64,000 nt of DNA, taken from assembly GCF_040403615.1 (NCBI RefSeq), contig NZ_JBBAKG010000026.1, positions 1-64,000 of the forward strand, in the 5' to 3' direction. This DNA is from Haliscomenobacter sp040403615 (GTDB taxonomy: Bacteria > Bacteroidota > Bacteroidia > Chitinophagales > Saprospiraceae). A model generated the notes under the pieces. That model did not search any database. It was not told the origin of the DNA and worked only from the letters and a program-made list of their open reading frames with translations. The translations under genes were made by a program, and so were the position numbers. Below are positions 35,021 to 42,500 of this stretch, piece after piece (positions within the stretch are counted from its first letter, which is position 1; every line of letters starts with the position of its first letter).

Positions 35021-36217
35021 TTATCGGTAGCGGTAGAGTGGAAAGGCTTCTCCTGCCGAAAACTGCGATTTTTCTTTGGGCAATTCCAAAAAGCCATCGG
35101 CATCGTTGAGGTTGGTCAGGTCGCCAGAACCATGCCCTTCCAATGGTGTCGCCAAGATTTTGCCATCTGCCGCGTTGTCCAATACCACAGGAACAAAATA
35201 AGTGAGTTCCGGTTTAAAAACCAGATCCCGACTCAGGATGGCACTTGTTTGGGGCCAGTTTTTGAGGCCCAATGATTGGCGCAACCAGGGCAAAATGTAG
35301 CGGTAAGTGCCCACAAAAGCAGAAACCGGATTGCCGGGCAATGCAAACAATACAGCGCGATCGGCATAGGTACCAAACCAAAACGGTTTGCCAGGCCGCT
35401 GACTGACTTTGTGAAAAACTGGCGTTACCCCGGCGGCAGCCAAGGCCTGGGGCACAAAATCAAATTTCCCTTCGGAAACCGCTCCGCTGAGAATAACCAG
35501 TTCAAAAGTTTCCAAAATTTCTTGTACTCCAGTTCGAATCAGAATTTCATCGTCGATAAAATGAAAAGTTTGGGCATCAATTTTCCATTCCGCCAAGGCA
35601 GCCTGGATGGCATACACGTTGGAGCGACGAATTTGGTGGGGCAGTGGCGTTTCATCAACAGCTACCAACTCATCACCTGTAGAAATGATGGCGGTGCGCG
35701 GCAATCGGGCGACCTGCAATTTTGCTTTGCCCAGGGTAGCTGCCGTGGCTATTTCCGCAGCCCCGATTTTGCGGCCAGCAGAAATGATCAAGTCGCCCGT
35801 TCGACGATCGATGGCACGGGGATGGATATTTTGACGGCAGGTGATGTCTTCAATGTTTATTTGTGCAACTCCGTTTTCGATACTGAGGTCTTCATAACGG
35901 ATCACGGTATCTGTCCCCGCTGGAAGCGGTGCGCCAGTCATTACCTCCAGGCAGGCATGCGCATTTTCCAAAGTCAATTGGGTCGCCCCCGCTGCTTGCA
36001 CAGCCTTAACGGGAAACTCGCGCTGCCCACTGGCAAAACTGGTGTAGGCGATAGCTATCCCGTCCATGGTTACGCGATCAAATGGCGGGAAATCGCGGTC
36101 GGCGTAAAGGTCTTCAGCCAAAACGCGACCCAGAGCCGAATGCAATGCAACCAGTTCTGTTTGCATGGGTAAAACGTGGGAAAGAACAATATTTTCAGCT
36201 TGGACTACAGTTACCAT
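35021..36217 (-). CDS. moeA: Molybdopterin molybdenumtransferase MoeA
   Basis: A 398-residue protein that inserts molybdate into adenylated molybdopterin. Visible features are DFPPFDRVTMDGIAI, MTGAPLPAGTDTVIRYED, ISTGDELV, SNVYAI, and the MoCF-domain motif PGNPVSAFV. The usual SGGVSMGKFDFV segment reads SGAVSEGKFDFV, a Gly-to-Ala and Met-to-Glu change at an otherwise strict site near the active site. No other molybdenum-cofactor gene is here; it sits between sufU and the divergent sufS. Confidence 0.92.
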   Translation of the reverse strand: MVTVVQAENIVLSHVLPMQTELVALHSALGRVLAEDLYADRDFPPFDRVTMDGIAIAYTSFASGQREFPVKAVQAAGATQLTLENAHACLEVMTGAPLPAGTDTVIRYEDLSIENGVAQINIEDITCRQNIHPRAIDRRTGDLIISAGRKIGAAEIATAATLGKAKLQVARLPRTAIISTGDELVAVDETPLPHQIRRSNVYAIQAALAEWKIDAQTFHFIDDEILIRTGVQEILETFELVILSGAVSEGKFDFVPQALAAAGVTPVFHKVSQRPGKPFWFGTYADRAVLFALPGNPVSAFVGTYRYILPWLRQSLGLKNWPQTSAILSRDLVFKPELTYFVPVVLDNAADGKILATPLEGHGSGDLTNLNDADGFLELPKEKSQFSAGEAFPLYRYR

Positions 36218-36358
36218 TTTGAGTATTAAAGTTTGGGCAAATAAAAACCATTCATTTCTGCAAGGTAGTTGAATTGAGATTTTGATTTTAGCAACTTTTC
36301 ACTTTTTCAAGCATTAAACTTTCCAACTTTCTCTAACTTGAAACCCAAATTCTGTCTA

Positions 36359-37570
36359 ATGTTTAATCCTGTAGAGGTACAAAAGCAATTTCCCATATTC
36401 ACACACTATCCGGATCTGGTTTATTTGGATAACGCGGCAACTACCCAAAAGCCATACATCGTGCTGGCTTTAGAACAAGAATATTACGAACGGCACAATG
36501 CCAATGTACACCGGGGCATCTACCGATTGGCCGCTGAATCGACGGCATTGTACGAAGGCAGTCGGGAGCGGTGTGGCCGCTTTTTAAATGCGCCCAACGC
36601 ACGGCAGATTATTTTCACGAGTGGCACTACGGATGGCATCAATCTGGTAGCGCAGTGTTTTGCTATGCCTCGGCTGGAAGCTGGCGACCAATTGCTGATC
36701 AGTGGCATGGAACACCATTCCAATCTCATTCCCTGGCAACAAGCCTGCCTGGCAAAAAAAGCAGAACTTAAAGTCATACCCTTCCATGAGAATGGTGAAC
36801 TGGATGTACAGCAGATCAAGGAAATGCTCAACCCTAAGGTCAAACTCCTGGCCATTACCCATATATCCAACACCCTGGGTACCATCAACCCCATTGCCGA
36901 AATCATTGCCTTGGCGCACGCTGCTGGCATTCCTGTACTGGTAGATGCCGCTCAAAGTGCGGCATCCCACAAACTGGATGTACAAGCGCTGGATGTCGAT
37001 TTTTTGGTTTTTTCGGGACATAAAGTATTTGGCCCTACCGGAACAGGCGTGCTATATGGCAAAGAAAAATGGCTGAACGAGATGCCGCCTTACCGCTTTG
37101 GTGGAGAAATGATTCGGGACGTTACTTTTGAAAAAACGATTTTTGCGCCCATACCTCAAAAATTTGAGGCTGGAACTCCAAATATTGCGGGGGTGGCTAC
37201 GCTGTCCAGTGCACTGGATTTTGTGGAAGAATTGGGGCAAGACAACATTGCTGCTCACCTGCAAATACTCTTGGCGCAAGGAGAAAAACGATTGGCCAAT
37301 ATACCTGGCATTCAGTTTTATGGACAAGCTGCGCATAAATCGGGCATCATTTCTTTTACCCTAGCGGGGGTTCATCCTCATGATTTGGCCACCATTTTGG
37401 GGCAAAAAGACATTTGTATCCGCGCTGGCCACCATTGCACCCAACCAATTATGGATTTTTATGAAATTCCAGGAACGGCCAGGGCATCTTTCTCCGTGTA
37501 CAATACCGTGGAGGATGTAATCAAACTGGAACTGGGATTAAAGGAAGTACTGACGGTTTTAGGCAATTAA
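36359..37570 (+). CDS. sufS: Cysteine desulfurase SufS
   Basis: A 403-residue PLP enzyme that takes sulfur from cysteine for Fe-S clusters. The PLP lysine is Lys222 in FSGHKVFGPTG; the persulfide Cys360 is in RAGHHCTQP, the group II short-loop form. NANVHRGIY, MEHHSN and AGTPNIAG are family segments. The ATG at 36359 is chosen over an in-frame TTG at 36338. It is divergent from moeA-sufU. sufBCD are not in the window. Confidence 0.95.
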   Translation: MFNPVEVQKQFPIFTHYPDLVYLDNAATTQKPYIVLALEQEYYERHNANVHRGIYRLAAESTALYEGSRERCGRFLNAPNARQIIFTSGTTDGINLVAQCFAMPRLEAGDQLLISGMEHHSNLIPWQQACLAKKAELKVIPFHENGELDVQQIKEMLNPKVKLLAITHISNTLGTINPIAEIIALAHAAGIPVLVDAAQSAASHKLDVQALDVDFLVFSGHKVFGPTGTGVLYGKEKWLNEMPPYRFGGEMIRDVTFEKTIFAPIPQKFEAGTPNIAGVATLSSALDFVEELGQDNIAAHLQILLAQGEKRLANIPGIQFYGQAAHKSGIISFTLAGVHPHDLATILGQKDICIRAGHHCTQPIMDFYEIPGTARASFSVYNTVEDVIKLELGLKEVLTVLGN

Positions 37571-37618
37571 ATTTACGAAAAACACTTTACCTTTTATCAA
37601 TCAAACAAACAGCTAACC

Positions 37619-38866
37619 ATGAAAACCAATTTTTATAACACCTTGTTTATCTTGCTTTTGCTACCCGTTATTGCTTTTGCCCAAAAGAAAAAAGAAATAG
37701 CCCCTCCTCCCCCACCTGAAATCTATTTCCCGACTGCACAAAACTGGGAACACCGCAGCCCGGAAAGCATGGGATTGAATGCAGCAAAAATCAAAGAAGC
37801 CATTCAGTACGCGATCGAGCAAGAATCCGGCAATCCGCGCAGCATGGAGCAATCCCATTATCAAAGTTTTGGGAAAGAACCATTTGGAGAGGCAATCGGG
37901 CCATTTAAAGACCGTGGAGCACCCACCGGATTGATCATTTACAAAGGGTACATCGTTGCCGAGTGGGGCGAACCAGCGCGGGTAGACATGACCCATAGCG
38001 TGACCAAAAGTATGCTCTCCAGTACCGCAGGGCTGGCTTTTGACCGGGGGATGATCAAGAGTGTTTTCGATACGGTTTATCCTTACATGGCGCCAATTTG
38101 GGTATTGGAAGCTGGAAAACGCTTTGACCAGGCCGAATCCTTTGGCCAACCCAAACTGCTGGATTTGTTCAATACCCCTCACAACCGCAAAATAACCTGG
38201 GATAACCTGTTGCGACAAACCAGTGCCTGGCAAGGTACCCTCTGGGGTAAGCCCGATTGGGCAGATCGCCCAACTCCAGATCCCAAAGAATGGCTGAATC
38301 CGGCTCGTCCAGCTCCGGGTACTGCCTACGAATACAACGATACCCGGGTAAATGTACTTTCGCTGGCCATGCTCAATATTTGGCGGCGGCCACTTCCTCA
38401 GGTACTCAAGGAATACATCCTGGATCCAATTGGCGCTTCCAACTCCTGGCGTTGGTTCGGCTACGAAAATTCCTGGGTGCTGATGGACGGCCAAATGGTA
38501 CAATCGGTAAGTGGCGGCGGCCATTGGGGTGGCGGTTTGTTCATCAATACGTATGATATGGGAAGGTTTGGCTACTTGAGTTTGCGCAAGGGCAAATGGA
38601 AAAACCAGCAATTGCTTTCGGAAGAATGGTTCAAAATGGCCACTACTCCAACCTCAGTTCAGCCAGGTTATGGTTTTATGAATTATTTTTTGAACACTGA
38701 TCAGAAAACCCTACCCAGCGCCCCTGCTAACGTATTTTGGCATTTGGGGAACGGCAACAACGTTATTTTTGTACTGCCAGACCAGGATTTTGTGGTGGTT
38801 GCCCGCTGGATTAAGAGTGAAGGAATGGATGGTTTAGTTAAAAAAGTGATGGAAGCCAGGAATTAA
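37619..38866 (+). CDS. Secreted serine hydrolase of the beta-lactamase / class C family
   Basis: A 415-residue protein with a signal peptide (cut after IAFAQ) and a Pro-rich linker. The active-site SxxK is SVTK (Ser127, Lys130), the YxN-type motif is YNDTRVN, and the third motif is GGHWGGGLF. A beta-lactamase-like esterase, peptidase or transpeptidase-related enzyme is likely; true beta-lactamase activity is not implied. Stand-alone after sufS. Confidence 0.88.
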   Translation: MKTNFYNTLFILLLLPVIAFAQKKKEIAPPPPPEIYFPTAQNWEHRSPESMGLNAAKIKEAIQYAIEQESGNPRSMEQSHYQSFGKEPFGEAIGPFKDRGAPTGLIIYKGYIVAEWGEPARVDMTHSVTKSMLSSTAGLAFDRGMIKSVFDTVYPYMAPIWVLEAGKRFDQAESFGQPKLLDLFNTPHNRKITWDNLLRQTSAWQGTLWGKPDWADRPTPDPKEWLNPARPAPGTAYEYNDTRVNVLSLAMLNIWRRPLPQVLKEYILDPIGASNSWRWFGYENSWVLMDGQMVQSVSGGGHWGGGLFINTYDMGRFGYLSLRKGKWKNQQLLSEEWFKMATTPTSVQPGYGFMNYFLNTDQKTLPSAPANVFWHLGNGNNVIFVLPDQDFVVVARWIKSEGMDGLVKKVMEARN

Positions 38867-38910
38867 ATTCCAAAAATCAATGAAAATCAATTTTTTATAA
38901 AATAAAGCTG

Positions 38911-38918
38911 TATCTTTG
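38911..38918 (+). promoter_or_regulatory. -7 promoter box of cold-shock copy 1
   Basis: TATCTTTG matches TAnnTTTG, 37 bp upstream of the ATG. The equivalent sequence sits 347 bp further on before copy 2. Confidence 0.65.
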
Positions 38919-38955
38919 TTCCGGCAAATTGCCACATCACCATTTACTTTTTGAA

Positions 38956-39147
38956 ATGCATACTGGTACCGTTAAATTTTTCAACGAATCCAAAGGTTTT
39001 GGGTTCATCGTAGACGACGCCTCAAAAGAGGAGTTTTTCGTACACGTTACAGGTTTAGTTGACAATGTCCGTGAAGGTGACGCCGTCACTTTTAAAGTTG
39101 AAAACGGAAAAAAAGGAATGAACGCAGTAGAAGTTAAACTTGCTTAA
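38956..39147 (+). CDS. Cold-shock domain protein, copy 1
   Basis: A 63-residue CspA-type OB-fold RNA chaperone with RNP1 KGFGFIV and RNP2 FFVHV. Relative to the classical Csp length the C-terminus ends promptly at AVEVKLA. The gene, its 5' leader from 38936 and its terminator are identical base for base to the following copy. Confidence 0.95.
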   Translation: MHTGTVKFFNESKGFGFIVDDASKEEFFVHVTGLVDNVREGDAVTFKVENGKKGMNAVEVKLA

Positions 39148-39182
39148 TCGCAATTTTAATTTTTCTTGATAAGAGTCCTTAA

Positions 39183-39214
39183 CCCCCGGCAAATGAATTT
39201 GTCGGGGGTTTTTA
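39183..39214 (+). terminator. Terminator of cold-shock copy 1
   Basis: CCCCCGGCAAAT pairs with ATTTGTCGGGGG across two bases, with one G-T pair, and is followed by a T run. Confidence 0.9.
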
Positions 39215-39257
39215 TTTTTACGCGTGTGTTTAGGAACAAATATTTCTGTTAAGGTTG

Positions 39258-39265
39258 TATCTTTG
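39258..39265 (+). promoter_or_regulatory. -7 promoter box of cold-shock copy 2
   Basis: TATCTTTG at the same distance from its ATG as in copy 1. The flanking bases differ between copies, so each copy keeps its own promoter. Confidence 0.65.
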
Positions 39266-39302
39266 ATCTGGCAAATCGCCATATCACCATTTACTTTTTG
39301 AA

Positions 39303-39494
39303 ATGCATACTGGTACCGTTAAATTTTTCAACGAATCCAAAGGTTTTGGGTTCATCGTAGACGACGCCTCAAAAGAGGAGTTTTTCGTACACGTTACAGG
39401 TTTAGTTGACAATGTCCGTGAAGGTGACGCCGTCACTTTTAAAGTTGAAAACGGAAAAAAAGGAATGAACGCAGTAGAAGTTAAACTTGCTTAA
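39303..39494 (+). CDS. Cold-shock domain protein, copy 2
   Basis: A 63-residue protein identical to copy 1 in every residue and every codon. The identical block runs from 39283 to 39557 (275 bp) at an offset of 347 bp, so it includes part of the leader and the terminator. It is either a recent tandem duplication or a pair kept identical by gene conversion. Confidence 0.95.
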   Translation: MHTGTVKFFNESKGFGFIVDDASKEEFFVHVTGLVDNVREGDAVTFKVENGKKGMNAVEVKLA

Positions 39495-39529
39495 TCGCAA
39501 TTTTAATTTTTCTTGATAAGAGTCCTTAA

Positions 39530-39561
39530 CCCCCGGCAAATGAATTTGTCGGGGGTTCTTA
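39530..39561 (+). terminator. Terminator of cold-shock copy 2
   Basis: The same 12-bp stem as copy 1. The tail differs by one base (TTCTT in place of TTTTT). Confidence 0.9.
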
Positions 39562-39577
39562 TTTTTTACCACTTTCG

Positions 39578-42500
39578 CTATCGAATTAGGGTTACATCTC
39601 CTTCTTCAAAAAACTCTACCCCATCCACGCCCATTACTTTAATGTACCATGCAAATACCGCCGATTCCTTTTTCTGTCCCTTGTGGGTACCATCCCAGCC
39701 GTGAGGCCGAATGAGGCGAGGATTAAAGTTTTCCCGACTGAACATCTTGTTGCCCCAACGATCGTACACCTCAAAAATGACCACTTTTTCAATGTCTGGT
39801 CCAGCTTCAATGTCAAAGAAATCGTTGATGTTGTCTCCATTGGGTGAAAAAGCATTGGGTACATAAAAGCTTGGATTGGGATCTACGGTAACCGTCGTGA
39901 CTGCCCGCGCAGTACATCCATTGGTATCGGCAATAACTGCTGTAAAATCTGTCGTTTCAAACAATTGAATTTTAAAGCTGCGACAAGTATCGCAGGCCAA
40001 TTTTGCTTTAGGATTTGTAGTTGTCCATTTGAAATTTTCGACCGATTCCGGATTCAGGTTACTTGACGATTGCAAACGAACCGTTCTGCCCCGCAGAATA
40101 AATTGAGGTGGGGTCACCTGTAAGTCTGCTTCCACTCCTGGATTGATGGTTACGACCTGATTCCATTCACAACCACGTACGTCCTGCACTGCAACGACAT
40201 AATTGCCATCCTGGAGGTTTTTGAAAACCGTACTGGTTCCAAAAGTACCTTGTTTTCCCAAGCGGTATAAAAATGGACCTTCTCCACCATTGACATTGAT
40301 CACATCTATCGCGCCGTTTTTTTGCAGTGCACAAGAAACGTGTTTTACATTGATCTCCAGGCTATCTGGCGAATTATTGAACAAGGTCACTTCCACTGTA
40401 TCGGTTTTTCTACAACCATTCTTCGTGTTTTCCACTTCCAGAATATAGGTGCCGGGTTCATCCACTGAAGGTTGTGCATCTTTTCGGGTAAAAAATGTAT
40501 TCCCAATCTGAAACCAGCGGAAATTTGCATTGGTCTGATTATTCGAACCAATAGTGATGCTAGGATTGGAGCAATCCAGTTCCCGATCCGGTCCAGCGTC
40601 AGCCGAAGGAGCAAGCGTATCTGTTACAATCTGGACAGAATCCACGGCAAAACATCCATTGAATTCACTTTTCACATAAAAGAGGTAAGTTCCGGTACTC
40701 CCTAAAGTGAGGCGAGGCTCAGTGGTTAAGGTGTCGGTTTTTACGGCATTTCGTCTTTCCCAACGGTAGGTCCAGATTTCATCTGGCGGCGCTTGGGTCA
40801 CACTGAGGGTAACCGAATCGCGGACACAACTGAGGGGTTCAACACCATAAATAGCTGCAACGGGCTTTTGAATATCCCGAACCGCGGTATAACTGGCTAA
40901 ACTGATGCATCCCGAGCGGGTATCGATGAATTGGAGCGTATATTTGCCTTCACCCCTGATCACCAATTGATTGGTTTGCTCATCCAGAAGATCCCGGCCT
41001 GATGCATCCAGCCATTGATATTGGTAGCGATTGCCCACTTTATTTCCACTGCCAATCAAACGCATCGTGTCTATTTTACAGGTCAATTGACCTATGCCAC
41101 TTACGGTGATTTCAGGGTAAATAGATAGATCCTCCACATCAACAGAGTCCTTTGGCGAATTGCAACCATGCAGGGTATCTTTGACAATCAAAGTATACTT
41201 TCCTGGAAGGACAATGTTTGGCATTTGCTGCCCCTGATTGGATTTATTAATGCCTGGGCCTGTCCAAACAAACTGGCCTTGGCCTGAAATTGGCGTTCCG
41301 AGGTTGATGCTGCGCCAAATACAGCTCAACACCGTGTCTGGGCCAGCATCGGCAATCGGAATTTCAAACCTTTCCACGCGAATAGAATCCAATTGCTCAC
41401 AACCTCCTGCATTGGCCACGCGCATGTAATAAGTACCTGCGGTATCAATCACCCTGGTCGTTCCCTGATAGCCATCCAACCAACTGTATTGCTCAAATTT
41501 CGGGCTAATTTCAAGGGTAGTTTGACCTCCAGCACAGAAAAACGGGTTGCCCAAAAATTTAAATACCGGAATTTGCCCTTGATTCAGTAGAAAGGTATCT
41601 CGGTTGTAGCATCCATTTTGCCCCAGCACCCTCAAACCATAAAGTCCCGGCTGGGTCGTTTTAATGACCCGAGTGGTATCACCAGTACTCCATTGGTAAG
41701 CAGGAAAAGTGGTAGAGCTTTGTATCGTGGCAGTATCGCCTGGACAGATTTGATCCGGACTGATGATCTCAATCGGAGGAGCAGGTTTCAGAAACACGGT
41801 AATCAATGCATTTCCAACACAATTCAAACTATCGGTAACCGTCACTCCAAAGATGCCTTTATCTGTAATATTGATGCTGCTGCTGGTTTCGCCAGTACTC
41901 CAGGAATAGGTAGCAAAGTCAGTACCAACGTCCAAGGAAATGGTATCTTTTTCGCACAAAAAGCGTTCGCCATCAATAATTGGAAAAGGCAATTTACTTT
42001 GCAACACCAATACTTGAGCACTACCTGGGCAGCCGTTTTTACCAAAAACCTGAACCGCGTAAGGCCCTGCAGTCAAAACCTCGATTGAGCGGGCTGTATC
42101 ATTGTTGCTGTTTGTCCAAAGGTAAGCGCTGTAGCCAGGGCTAGCGGTGAGAATGGTTTTTTCATTCCTGCAAATGATCAAATCGCCAGTGATACTGATG
42201 GGGGGTGCAGGTTTTTCGAAGATGTTTTTTTCACCGTAAGCCTTACACCCATTTCGATCAATGGTATTCAGGGTAATCTTTCCACCCTTTCTGATATTGA
42301 TACCCGCAGTGGTAGCTCCAGTAGACCATTGATAGCTTTTGAAACTACCATTTAAGGAAAAAAGCAGAATACCTTGTCCTTCGCAAATCTCAGTTGGCCC
42401 GGAAATGATAGGTGTATCTACATCGACTGGCCTTACTGGATAGAACGTATTGCTTTTGCATCCATTGCTGTCTACCACTTCTACATCATAGCGTCCTTCC

